Below the pieces are notes generated by a model that was given only the letters and a program-made list of their open reading frames with translations, was not told the DNA's origin and ran no database searches. From a virus, in the IMG/VR virus record IMGVR_UViG_3300025030_000024, positions 1-49,723 of that record: a stretch of 49,723 nucleotides of DNA; one strand, 5' to 3'. Positions 29,594 through 38,104 of this stretch are shown here, in pieces (position 1 is the first letter of the stretch; the number at the start of each line of letters is the position of its first letter). Made by a program: the position numbers and the translations under genes.

Positions 29594-30951
29594 AATGTCA
29601 TGCCATCTTCGGACCCCCAGGCACTGGTAAGACTGAACACCTAAAAGGTCGAATTACAGACCTTGCGACACGTACCGTCAATATGGCAGTATTAAGTTTC
29701 ACCAGAGCAGCAGCATCGGTTCTGGCCGAAAGAGTGAAGAGAGAAAAAACTATTAGGTTTGTTGGGACGATACACTCTTTGTGTTACAATAGCATGGGGT
29801 TGACTCGCCAACAAGTAGCCTTAACGGATAACTTTATGAAATGGGTAATTAACACCATATCCGCCGAAGAGCAGGAGATCATGTGGTCCCTGAATGTCGG
29901 AGCCTACGCTAAGCGTAATGGTGTAAGTCTTGAAGAAGCCTATGTGATATTCGCCTCTGCTCGTATGGACTGCCCATATGTTATCGTTGAGTATATAGTC
30001 GAAACTTACAATCTCTGGAAACAAGATAACTATCTTATCGACTTTGATGACATGCTGGAACGAGCAACTGGTGAGGTCGAGCCATTTGATGTTGTGGTAG
30101 TGGATGAGGCTCAGGACCTCAGCAAAAAGCAATGGGACTTTATCAAGTCCATTGTATCTAAAACAGGGAAGTTGGTGATAGCCGGTGATGACGATCAAAG
30201 TATCTTCACTTGGGCCGGGGCCTACGTGCACGGTATGGTTGACATATCAGATACCTCAGAGGTTCTTTCCCAATCATATCGAATCCCCAAAGCTGTCCAC
30301 TTATTGGCGGAAAGCACGATTGGGCAGATTAAGAACAGAAAAATTAAGACATATGCACCGAGGCAAGAGGATGGTTATATTGATATCAGGGCCGACTACA
30401 GCCCTCTATCACATACTGAGCCACACACTGTCCTATGCCGGGATTGGTATACCCTTAAGGCAATCGAAGCCGATGTCGCCGCGCTTGGGATACCCTATAT
30501 CGTATCGACCGGAAAGTATAGTGGACCGTTTAATTCTACCACGGCCAAAATCATACGAGCACTCCAAAACGAGGACCTTGGTCTCCTTAACAAAATATCA
30601 GGTCGACTCCTGCCGCATGCGAGAGAAATGGTTGAGGCCAATAAAATCCCACAAGGGCCGTGGACAGACATTATTAACTTGGAACGCGTCCCGGAAGAAG
30701 ACATTAGTTACCTCCAGTTAGTTGAAAATGAAATGGACGCAGAGCCTCAGGTTACATTAGCTACTATCCACAGTTTCAAAGGCAAGGAAGATGACCATGT
30801 AGTTCTGATTGGAGACTGTACGGAAATGGTATCCAGTGCGATCGACAGTCCCTTGATGTATGAAGATGAAGTGCGGGTAGCTTACGTGGGCATTACCCGT
30901 TGTAAAGTTGGTTTAACGTTAGTAGGGGTCAGCCCCTTTATCCCGGTTTAA
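29590..30951 (+). CDS. SF1 DNA helicase, UvrD/Rep type
   Basis: A 453-residue helicase. Motifs: Walker A GPPGTGKT (residues 8-15), Ia VLSFTRAAASVL, II VVVDEAQDLS (about 176), III GDDDQSIFTWAGA, IV LSQSYRIPK, V ATIHSFKGKEDDHVVL, VI VRVAYVGITRCK. These place it in the UvrD/Rep group. It is compact because the 1B and 2B insertions are short. It probably unwinds DNA during phage replication or repair. It is coupled to a tiny Cys-rich gene upstream and precedes the polymerase genes. Confidence 0.9.
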   Translation: MKCHAIFGPPGTGKTEHLKGRITDLATRTVNMAVLSFTRAAASVLAERVKREKTIRFVGTIHSLCYNSMGLTRQQVALTDNFMKWVINTISAEEQEIMWSLNVGAYAKRNGVSLEEAYVIFASARMDCPYVIVEYIVETYNLWKQDNYLIDFDDMLERATGEVEPFDVVVVDEAQDLSKKQWDFIKSIVSKTGKLVIAGDDDQSIFTWAGAYVHGMVDISDTSEVLSQSYRIPKAVHLLAESTIGQIKNRKIKTYAPRQEDGYIDIRADYSPLSHTEPHTVLCRDWYTLKAIEADVAALGIPYIVSTGKYSGPFNSTTAKIIRALQNEDLGLLNKISGRLLPHAREMVEANKIPQGPWTDIINLERVPEEDISYLQLVENEMDAEPQVTLATIHSFKGKEDDHVVLIGDCTEMVSSAIDSPLMYEDEVRVAYVGITRCKVGLTLVGVSPFIPV

Positions 30952-30964
30952 AAGGAGAACAGTG

Positions 30965-31210
30965 ATGGACGGAAGAAATCCAGATATGTTTGAACCACCA
31001 AAGAAACAGATTAAAGAAGGTGATATGCTGGTGTACGCACACAGCATGGTTATGGCAAGTTTTGACCGGATGTATAAAAAAGAAACCAATGCCACTGTGG
31101 CGATGAGTGATGCTTATGGTGTCCGGTGTACCGGGACCGCTATCAGTGCCAACAATCAGCGGGTCCTGACAATACAGGTTCAAATCCCAAAAGACATAGA
31201 ATTCATCTAA
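30965..31210 (+). CDS. Small protein, unknown
   Basis: An 81-residue protein with ATG 30965 (a GTG just before it is in frame); the ribosome site is AAAGGAG. It contains DMFEPPKKQIKEGDMLVYAHSM and an end of alternating strands (GTAISANNQRVLTIQVQIPKD). It lies between helicase and DNA polymerase. No family recognised. Confidence 0.6.
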   Translation: MDGRNPDMFEPPKKQIKEGDMLVYAHSMVMASFDRMYKKETNATVAMSDAYGVRCTGTAISANNQRVLTIQVQIPKDIEFI

Positions 31211-31229
31211 CCCAGAAAGAGAGAAGAGA

Positions 31230-33035
31230 ATGGCTGTTATCAAACCCAAAAAGAAATCCTTACTTGTCCCGGCCTCCGCCCTCCCTGAGGACTGTACTGA
31301 TTTAGTCGTGATTGCCGATACCGAGACAACCGGACTCCATAAGTTGCTGGATAAGCCTTTCATGTTTCAGTGTATTATAAACAAGAAATCCTATGCAATC
31401 GAGTGGACACCGAACCTGATCAGGTGGATAACTGACAATGCTGCCAAGATGAAAAAATTTGTATTCCATAACGGCAAATACGACTACCATATGATGATCA
31501 ATGGCGGGGTTAATGCAGACGTTCTTTACAACTCTAACATTTACTGTACTTTTGTAGTAGAAGCCCTGCTCAACGAGCACCGTTTCACCTATAATCTCTC
31601 TGATCTTGGTAGTGAGTATTTCGGTACTCCTAAACGTGATGATGAACTCCTACAGTGGCTAGCTGACCACTTTGGTGAAAAGAAATCCAAGGCCTTAATG
31701 AGCCGAATCTCCCAGGCTCCGCGTGAAATCGTAGCCGACTATGGTATTGGGGATGTGGAGATTACCGAGAAATTGTACTACCGACAACAACCTCTGATCA
31801 AGGCCCAAGAATTATCTGGTATCGTATCATTGGAAATGGAGTGCCTTAAAGCATTAGCCGAGATAGAGCGTCGTGGTGTACCTGTTGATATTGAAAAAAC
31901 CCAAAGAGTGGAGGAGGCGCTAATTGATAGACAGAAATCTGTACAAGAGCGGATTGTGGACCTTGTTGGGTGGCCTGTTAATCCACGTTCTCCTCTCGAT
32001 ATGGTTCGCGCCTTTGAAAAGCTGGACCTCAGGGTTAGATACCTTAAGACAGGTAACCCTACCTTCGCCGCTAAAGTTATCGACGAAATCAATAACCCAT
32101 TTACTCTTGCTCTTAAAGAGTCTCGTGGTATTAAAACCATGCTTGATACTTTTATCACTGGCAGTATCGGCACATTCCTCAGTCCCCAAGGTCGTATCCA
32201 TACCGACTTTAACCAAGTACGAGGCGATGATTATGGGACAGGAACAGGTAGACTTTCGTCGTCTCAACCTAACCTTCAACAGGTCCCAAAACGAGATGGA
32301 GAGTTGGCTCCAATGGTACGCGGGTTGTTTGTCCCTCCGAAAGGCAAAAATTGGCTTGCTAATGACTGGGAGCAATTCGAATTCAGGATATTTGCCCACT
32401 ACGTTAACGACCCCATATTAACAGCCAGATACTTAAACGACCCATCTACCGACTTCCACCAAGCCCTGTCTGAGGCTACCGGGGTCCCACGACCACGAGC
32501 CAAGCGAATCAATCTTGGTTTAGTTTTCGGGATGGGTGAGGGTAAACTAGCCTCTGAGCTGGGGTTGCCTTACACCGAGGAAACACGTGGCGAGATGACC
32601 TACCTCAAGGCCGGACCAGAGGCGAAACAATTGTTTGATGAATATCATGAGCGGTTTCCTGGTGTTAAAGCCTTCTTGACACAGGCCGCGAATCTGGCCC
32701 GTAGTAGAGGCTATATTAAGACAATCCTTGGCCGCCGTATCCGATTCCCCGGTGGCAAGGCTGTCCACAAGGCTGGTGGGTTAGTATTCCAAGGTACAGC
32801 GGCAGACCTTATGAAAAAGAAACTAGTGGAGCTTAACAATGCCTACCGAAATTCAGAAAATGAACTCGTTCTTGTTGTCCATGATGAATTCGACTTCATC
32901 TGCCCAAGCTCTAAAACTTTATCAAATAAGCTTGCTAAACGCGTTAAGGCAATTACCGAAGACGTACCCGAACTTCGTATACCCATTCTGTCCAAGGCTA
33001 CGGTTGGAACCGATTGGTGGGATGCTAGTAAGTAA
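31230..33035 (+). CDS. polA: Family A DNA polymerase (DpoZ candidate)
   Basis: A 601-residue polymerase with 3'-5' exonuclease. Exo motifs: DTETTG (30-35), HNGKYD (80-85) and YGIGDVEIT (171-179). Polymerase motif A is NDWEQFEFR (D379), the O helix is R423..K425..INLGLVFG (to 434), and motif C is VVHDEF (D552). The residue matching E. coli Phe762 is Leu429, and that matching Tyr766 is Phe433. There is no 5' nuclease domain. In Z-genome phages a family A polymerase near purZ (DpoZ) favours 2-aminoadenine over adenine; here purZ is about 0.4 kb downstream. Motif evidence for polymerase is firm; Z preference is inferred. Confidence 0.9.
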   Translation: MAVIKPKKKSLLVPASALPEDCTDLVVIADTETTGLHKLLDKPFMFQCIINKKSYAIEWTPNLIRWITDNAAKMKKFVFHNGKYDYHMMINGGVNADVLYNSNIYCTFVVEALLNEHRFTYNLSDLGSEYFGTPKRDDELLQWLADHFGEKKSKALMSRISQAPREIVADYGIGDVEITEKLYYRQQPLIKAQELSGIVSLEMECLKALAEIERRGVPVDIEKTQRVEEALIDRQKSVQERIVDLVGWPVNPRSPLDMVRAFEKLDLRVRYLKTGNPTFAAKVIDEINNPFTLALKESRGIKTMLDTFITGSIGTFLSPQGRIHTDFNQVRGDDYGTGTGRLSSSQPNLQQVPKRDGELAPMVRGLFVPPKGKNWLANDWEQFEFRIFAHYVNDPILTARYLNDPSTDFHQALSEATGVPRPRAKRINLGLVFGMGEGKLASELGLPYTEETRGEMTYLKAGPEAKQLFDEYHERFPGVKAFLTQAANLARSRGYIKTILGRRIRFPGGKAVHKAGGLVFQGTAADLMKKKLVELNNAYRNSENELVLVVHDEFDFICPSSKTLSNKLAKRVKAITEDVPELRIPILSKATVGTDWWDASK

Positions 33036-33201
33036 TGGGATATGTGGCTTAAAGGCCGACCTGATCATAATTGATGATACCTATAAACCGGGAAAGTTAT
33101 CCAGGAAGAAAAAGAAATTACAAAAAAGGAGATTAGACCAATGGTACAAGAAGTCATCCCCAACAATAACAGTTGTGACCGAACCAAGCGACCGAACGTA
33201 A
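33022..33201 (+). CDS. Small Walker-B-like protein, uncertain
   Basis: A 59-residue frame overlapping the polymerase end by 14 bases. It reads GLKADLIIIDDTYKPGKLSR then RRLDQWYKKSSPTITVVTEP. This is like the Walker B part of terminase ATPases (LIIIDDPVK....W) in the same genome, but far too short for a motor. It overlaps the next gene by 61 bases and no ribosome site precedes it, so it may be a remnant or a frame by chance. Confidence 0.45.
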   Translation: MLVSNGICGLKADLIIIDDTYKPGKLSRKKKKLQKRRLDQWYKKSSPTITVVTEPSDRT

Positions 33202-33341
33202 CCAGATTTTTACCTTATTGGAAAGACCGGATAAGGATTATGGGCGTTGATCACGTACATATGGAGTTAAATAAAGGTAAGACTACGATTCTTACCAGAA
33301 AGGACAGAACGGGGCTTATGCAGGCCCTAGGATTACGGTAA
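33141..33341 (+). CDS. Small protein upstream of purZ
   Basis: A 66-residue protein with an AAAAGGAG site before ATG 33141. It contains NVTRFLPYWKDRIRIMGVDHV and ELNKGKTTILTRKDRTGLMQALGLR, suggesting a small basic fold that could bind nucleic acid. Its TAA overlaps an in-frame ATG of the purZ frame (TAATG at 33339-33343). No family recognised. Confidence 0.6.
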   Translation: MVQEVIPNNNSCDRTKRPNVTRFLPYWKDRIRIMGVDHVHMELNKGKTTILTRKDRTGLMQALGLR

Positions 33342-33442
33342 TGGCACATAGACTAGGTAACACAGAACTCCGATACGGGGCACTGGCAACAAGATTATTG
33401 CACGACAGATTCAACACACTCATGAATAAAAGGAGACAACGA

Positions 33443-34579
33443 ATGGAAAAGAACGCCAATGCATTTCAGGGTAAAGTAACTAAACCGATCACCAGTATTA
33501 TCTGCGCATACCTTATCATGGATGGGCAGTGGGGCAGTACAGGCAAGGGCCTGATTGCCGGAACTCTAGCTGTTAACCGTCTGCCTGATGGCGTAGTATG
33601 TAACTTCGGGCCAAATGCCGGTCATACCTTTATCACCCCCGATGGTGAAAAAGTAATGACCCAACAGCTCCCCACCGGTATCATCACCCCGGCCCCGGCT
33701 AGTATCTTTATCGGCCCCGGTGCGATCATCGACCCTGATCTGATGACGAATGAACTTCAATCTTTCAGCCATCACCTCACCAACAAGAAAATCTATATCC
33801 ACCCAAGAGCAGCAATAGTCCTCCCGGCACATAAAAAGGCCGAAAAACAGAATCTTGGCCGGATTTCCTCGACACAGAAGGGAACCGGAGCAGCAGCGGC
33901 ATGCAAGGTAATGCGTGAAGAAGTTGCAGTAGTCGGCACCCATGCAGGCATCCTCCCGTGGGGTCATCTTATTTGTACCGAAGCTGAGTATAACGAGGCC
34001 CTGATGTCCTGCCGCGTTCTACAGATCGAGTCGGCACAGGGTTTTGAACTTGGCCTCAATCAGGGTTTCGACTACCCGCATTGTACCGGTCGTGATGTTA
34101 CACCGGGGCAGATCATGGCTGACTGTGGTATACCTCACTGGATACAGGTAGAGGTGTTCGTGTCGCTCCGTACCTTTCCAATCCGTGTTGGCCACCAGAT
34201 CGAGGATGGAGTACAGGTGGGGCACTCAGGGCCCTGCTACGGTGACCAGACCGAGTTGGCATGGGGTGAAGGTCCACTTGCTCACATGGAACCTGAGCGT
34301 ACTACCGTAACCAATAAAATTCGCCGCATCTTCACATTTAGCTGGGAGTCCTATGCTCGTATGTGCCGATTCGTCAAACCTGACCGCATCTTCCTGAATT
34401 TTACAAACTACCTGGAAGACGGTCCTGACTACGACACCCCGGTGACCAGTACCATGTTGGATGATCTGGTGAAAAATTATAATGCCGCCACCGGTCAGAA
34501 TGTTGATGTTGAACAGCTTATCCCGTATATCGGGACAGGTCCGGCTTACAACGATGTGAAATTCATTTCATTTAATTAA
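33443..34579 (+). CDS. purZ: PurZ: Z-nucleotide synthetase (adenylosuccinate synthetase homologue)
   Basis: A 378-residue protein in the PurA superfamily. The first motif is MDGQWGSTGKGLI (residues 26-38); where bacterial PurA has the catalytic Asp (GTQWGDEGKG) this protein has Ser32, the change reported as a mark of PurZ, which joins aspartate to dGMP to start 2-aminoadenine (Z) synthesis. AGHT (59-62, His61), STQKGTGAAAACK, IESAQGF, TLRT-like SLRTFPIRVG and RRIFTFSWE follow as in PurZ. The start ATG 33443 has an AGGAG site; the frame is open up to ATG 33341, so a longer 412-residue form is possible. DatZ-like and polymerase genes nearby support a Z pathway. Confidence 0.88.
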   Translation: MEKNANAFQGKVTKPITSIICAYLIMDGQWGSTGKGLIAGTLAVNRLPDGVVCNFGPNAGHTFITPDGEKVMTQQLPTGIITPAPASIFIGPGAIIDPDLMTNELQSFSHHLTNKKIYIHPRAAIVLPAHKKAEKQNLGRISSTQKGTGAAAACKVMREEVAVVGTHAGILPWGHLICTEAEYNEALMSCRVLQIESAQGFELGLNQGFDYPHCTGRDVTPGQIMADCGIPHWIQVEVFVSLRTFPIRVGHQIEDGVQVGHSGPCYGDQTELAWGEGPLAHMEPERTTVTNKIRRIFTFSWESYARMCRFVKPDRIFLNFTNYLEDGPDYDTPVTSTMLDDLVKNYNAATGQNVDVEQLIPYIGTGPAYNDVKFISFN

Positions 34580-34722
34580 CCAGTTAGCTTGGGTGGCGAA
34601 GACTCATTAGACTATGAACCGGTAAACCAATACTGTCTAGGTCAGAGACACGAGGCCCGACGGTTGAAGAGTTGGTTAGCCACCCAAGCTACAATAAACT
34701 AGAGAAAAGAGAGGGTAATAAG
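34580..34722 (+). ncRNA. Structured RNA candidate in the purZ-ligase gap
   Basis: A perfect 13-bp stem joins TAGCTTGGGTGGC (34585-34597) to GCCACCCAAGCTA (34679-34691) around 81 bases. Inside, AACCG (34617-34621) can pair with CGGTT (34661-34665), TGTCT with AGACA (34634-34650), and AACCAA (34625-34630) with TTGGTT (34672-34677), giving a pseudoknot. It is not a tRNA (no T-arm motif) and lacks hammerhead core bases. It ends 30 bases before the ligase ribosome site. Confidence 0.6.
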
Positions 34723-35604
34723 ATGAAACAACCAATGAAGGGTGTAAAGGTAACAGATGAGGATTTAAAGAAACTAAGGTTTCCACTCTATGCCTCAATA
34801 AAATGGGACGGTATACGTGCTGTGGTTAAAGATTGTATTGTGTTGTCAGTATCCATGAAACCAATCCCCAATAAATATATACAAAAAATGTTAGGTCGCA
34901 AGGAATTTGAGGGGTTGGATGGTGAATTAACAGTCGAGGGGGAATTCAATGAACAATCCCCGATCATGACTGTTGAAGGAGAACCTGATTTCACATACAG
35001 GGTGTTCGATCGTTGGGATTTTCCTGATGTACCTTATGTAGATAGGCTTCACTCCTTGGGTGACAGTAGCTATCATCATAGATACCCTTATATAATAGTG
35101 GTAGAACAGGTTCTGTACAATAATCTGGAGGAGTTACAAAACTTTGAAAATAAGACTCTGGCAGAGGGTCATGAAGGTATAATGCCCAGAAGCATAAACG
35201 GGTTATATAAGTATGGTAAATCAACCCTGCGGGAACAGTACCTCCTCAAGCGTAAGCCGATGGAGGACGCAGAGGCGATAATTAAAGGTTTTATCGAGGC
35301 CATGGAGAACACCAACGAGGCTACAATCAGTGAAACCGGTAGGACCAAACGATCAAGCCACAAGGCCGGGAAGACAAATGGTAAGGGTATGATAGGTACG
35401 ATATTGGCTTGGAGTGCTGAGTTTGGGAATATCGAAATCGGCCCCGGTGAAGCCAACCATGACCTCCGTAAAAGGATGCACGAGCACCCTGAGGATTATA
35501 TCGGGCAGATCGCCCAGTATACGTTCCAGCGAAAAGGTACTCTAAACAAACCAAGGTCCCCTATTTTTAGAAGGTTACGCCATCCTGATGATATGACTAA
35601 ATAA
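34723..35604 (+). CDS. lig: ATP-dependent DNA ligase
   Basis: A 293-residue protein starting at ATG 34723 behind GAGAGGGTAATAAG. The nucleotidyl-transfer motif is KWDGIRAV (residue K27), then FEGLDGELTV (motif III region), YRVFDRWD, the EG motif AEGHEGIMPR and motif V YLLKRKP. The C-terminal part is an OB-like domain. Size matches small phage ligases of T7 type. It seals nicks in phage DNA. Residues DAEAIIKGFIEAMEN mark the linker. Confidence 0.85.
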   Translation: MKQPMKGVKVTDEDLKKLRFPLYASIKWDGIRAVVKDCIVLSVSMKPIPNKYIQKMLGRKEFEGLDGELTVEGEFNEQSPIMTVEGEPDFTYRVFDRWDFPDVPYVDRLHSLGDSSYHHRYPYIIVVEQVLYNNLEELQNFENKTLAEGHEGIMPRSINGLYKYGKSTLREQYLLKRKPMEDAEAIIKGFIEAMENTNEATISETGRTKRSSHKAGKTNGKGMIGTILAWSAEFGNIEIGPGEANHDLRKRMHEHPEDYIGQIAQYTFQRKGTLNKPRSPIFRRLRHPDDMTK

Positions 35605-35617
35605 GGAGAGCCTTTCG

Positions 35618-36133
35618 ATGAATACAATACTACTAAAAAGAAGATTACCCCAAGCAATATGGGCCTCAAGACCTCACGGTGATGAAGATGCCGGGATTGA
35701 CTTGGTATGTTGTGAATCCAAAATAATCTGGCCTCACTCATGCGTAGAAGTGGATACCGGCTGGGATATCAAAATACCAGACGGATTTTGGGGTTCGATC
35801 AAGAGCCGTAGCTCTACATTCGCTAAACGGAAACTGATGGTACTTGAGGGTATTATTGACCCCGGCTATACGGGGCGATTGTCAGCTATCGTGTTTAATA
35901 CCACCTTTCTCCCTAAAAAGGTCAACACAGGGGATAGGTTAATACAGTTAATCATAGTGCCCATGGTCCCAACTGACATGAAGATAGTCACCTCCCTTCC
36001 AAGGACAAGCCGTGGTCGTAGCGGGTTCGGGTCCACGGATGTTGGACTTAACATCAAACAAGTGAGGAAACTCCAATGGCAAACCTACAAAACCTCCTCA
36101 CCCTATCTCATGTCCCTAGGTGGGCTATTATAG
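35618..36133 (+). CDS. dut: dUTPase
   Basis: A 171-residue trimeric dUTPase. The five motifs are present in order: DAGIDLV (motif 1), IKSRSS (2), GIIDPGYTGRLS (3), GDRLIQLI (4) and SRGRSGFGSTD (5), which ends in D rather than G. It converts dUTP to dUMP, which feeds ThyX and keeps uracil out of DNA. The gene overlaps the HD phosphohydrolase start by 58 bases. Residues after motif 5 (30 extra) are probably flexible. Confidence 0.9.
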   Translation: MNTILLKRRLPQAIWASRPHGDEDAGIDLVCCESKIIWPHSCVEVDTGWDIKIPDGFWGSIKSRSSTFAKRKLMVLEGIIDPGYTGRLSAIVFNTTFLPKKVNTGDRLIQLIIVPMVPTDMKIVTSLPRTSRGRSGFGSTDVGLNIKQVRKLQWQTYKTSSPYLMSLGGLL

Positions 36134-36588
36134 ACGTGTCCAAATCACAAACAGTAGCTGACCACTCTTTCAGGGTTGCCGTCATATGCATGGAACTGAT
36201 GAAAGAGCTACTAGCTATAAATACGACACTGGATGTGGCCTACGTACTGACCAAAGCACTGTGTCACGATGTCAAAGAGGCCAGAACCGGTGATATACCT
36301 ACCCCATACAAAAAAGAGCTAAAAGGCATAGGATTTGAGCTTAGTGATGATGACGATATGCAGTTGATGGAAGATTATATGGTTAAAATTGCTGATATCA
36401 TGGAAGCAATAATCTTCATTAGACGATACGGCAACAAAACTAAAAGAATCCAAGAAGAACTTACAATGTCTCTACATAGGTTACGTGATGAAGTATGGGA
36501 CACGTACAGTTTCGGTGAGGTAACACCCCGAAGCTGGTGGAACCGGATAATCGATAAAATACTTGAAACAGGGGCCGACTATGAGTAA
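36076..36588 (+). CDS. datZ: HD-domain nucleotidase, DatZ candidate
   Basis: A 170-residue HD phosphohydrolase of YfbR type. Metal ligands appear in VADHSFRVA (H30), ALCHDVKEARTGDIPTPYKK (H64, D65) and a later Asp. The pattern RTGDIPTP is typical of 5'-deoxynucleotidases. In S-2L and other Z phages the similar DatZ removes dATP so that Z replaces A in DNA. With PurZ and a family A polymerase in the same genome, DatZ is the best guess; a general YfbR-like role is the alternative. The gene starts inside dut and ends overlapping PrimPol. Confidence 0.78.
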   Translation: MANLQNLLTLSHVPRWAIIDVSKSQTVADHSFRVAVICMELMKELLAINTTLDVAYVLTKALCHDVKEARTGDIPTPYKKELKGIGFELSDDDDMQLMEDYMVKIADIMEAIIFIRRYGNKTKRIQEELTMSLHRLRDEVWDTYSFGEVTPRSWWNRIIDKILETGADYE

Positions 36589-38104
36589 TGTGATGCAGCG
36601 CTTTATGGCCGTATTTATCGGTTTAGACCGAGCACACGGCCAATATAATAATAACCGTGCCCGTACTGTACGGAGTGCGGCTGGAGGAAGTGCCTATGCT
36701 AAACACCTTGACGGTACTATGGGCCTTGGTCTTGTGCCTATTCAAGCAAATAGCACTTGTAACTTTGGTGCTATCGATATCGATATTAACGATATTAATC
36801 ATGAAGACTTATATTCCAGGGTACAACAACTTGGATTGCCTCTTGTTGTATGCCGTTCTAAGTCAGGAGGCGCACATCTCTATACTTTTTGTGACCCACC
36901 TATCCCGGCCTCAATCTTAAGGAAATACTTATCCAAGTGGGCATCTGATCTGGGGTACGGGAAGAGTGAGATATTCCCCAAGCAGGATTTGTTGGGGCCA
37001 GATGATATCGGCAACTGGATTAACATGCCCTATTTCGACAGTAAAGACACCATTCGATATGCTGTTGGCAAAACTGGTCCCAAGAAAATAGAACCACTCA
37101 CTCTTGAGCAATTCCTGATTCAAGCCGAAAAGATACAGTCAGAAAACCCACTAGGTGACCTACCGGTACCGGAGGAGGATAAATATGAAGGAATGCCGCC
37201 TTGCTTGTCTTGGTTTTATGAAAGAGCACCAAATGAATGCGCTAACGGACGTAACGAAGTGTTGTACAATTATGGGGTTTTTCTGCACAAATCCAATCCA
37301 GAGACACTTGAAGATGAACTCCATCGAATCAACCACCGAGTCTTCACAGCCCCTCTTCCCTCTAAAGAGGTAATAGCACTTATTAAGTCGGTCAAACGAA
37401 AAGACTATCGATACAAGTGCCGGTCATCACTGATACAGGAACACTGTAACGCTGTCCAATGTAAGAAGTTACCCTGTGGGATAGAAGATACATCAGATAA
37501 ATACGGTGAACTGATGATAGGGTGTCTGACCAAATTTCTAACTGATCCACCAAGGTGGGTACTGGACATCAATGGCATAGATGCTGAGGTTACATCTGAC
37601 GAACTGATGGACTACCGTATTATTAGGCGCATGGCGTTAGAAAAGGCCGACATAGTTGCCCCGCCCATGAAGCAGGAAGAATGGCTACTGGTCTTAAAAG
37701 AGCGAATGACTAACAAGAAGACTATCGAGGCCCCGAAAGACGCCAGTGTCCACGGCCATCTGATGCAGGCATTGACTGAATTTATTCAGATAGCTGATCG
37801 ATCCACTAGAGGAAAAGAGGACCTGCTCCGTGGTATCCCGGTAAAGGATAAATATACAGTCCAAGGTGTTGAGGAGTTAGTAGTATTCTTCCGATCACAA
37901 GACTTTTGTGCTTACCTTAAGCGCAAGAAAACAGCCACAACATTAACCAACAACGTACTGTGGATGCGACTACGGTCCATGGGTTGTGACCATACCAAGA
38001 TAAGGATATCGGCGTTTAAACAAACCCAAGTATGGTATGTAGTATTAGACGAGGAGACTTCAACCCCACGGCTGGAGCCAGTGAGAGAAGAGGCTGAGAT
38101 ATGA
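36581..38104 (+). CDS. PrimPol (AEP superfamily)
   Basis: A 507-residue protein starting at ATG 36581 (overlaps the upstream stop). The archaeo-eukaryotic primase core has GAIDIDIND (D66, D68) and CRSKSGGAHLY (H99), which form the metal and nucleotide site. A Cys cluster (YKCRSSLIQEHCNAVQCKKLPCG, about residues 277-300) looks like a zinc finger. The C-terminal 120 residues are helical with a winged-helix-like end. It primes DNA synthesis for the family A polymerase. In the Z phage S-2L a PrimPol is the replicative polymerase, an interesting parallel. Confidence 0.85.
   Translation: MSNVMQRFMAVFIGLDRAHGQYNNNRARTVRSAAGGSAYAKHLDGTMGLGLVPIQANSTCNFGAIDIDINDINHEDLYSRVQQLGLPLVVCRSKSGGAHLYTFCDPPIPASILRKYLSKWASDLGYGKSEIFPKQDLLGPDDIGNWINMPYFDSKDTIRYAVGKTGPKKIEPLTLEQFLIQAEKIQSENPLGDLPVPEEDKYEGMPPCLSWFYERAPNECANGRNEVLYNYGVFLHKSNPETLEDELHRINHRVFTAPLPSKEVIALIKSVKRKDYRYKCRSSLIQEHCNAVQCKKLPCGIEDTSDKYGELMIGCLTKFLTDPPRWVLDINGIDAEVTSDELMDYRIIRRMALEKADIVAPPMKQEEWLLVLKERMTNKKTIEAPKDASVHGHLMQALTEFIQIADRSTRGKEDLLRGIPVKDKYTVQGVEELVVFFRSQDFCAYLKRKKTATTLTNNVLWMRLRSMGCDHTKIRISAFKQTQVWYVVLDEETSTPRLEPVREEAEI

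Noticed and set aside
34585-34691. tRNA in the purZ-ligase gap
   Set aside because: The closing stem is 13 bp rather than 7, and no T-arm GGTTC..A..CC sequence or plausible anticodon arm is present.
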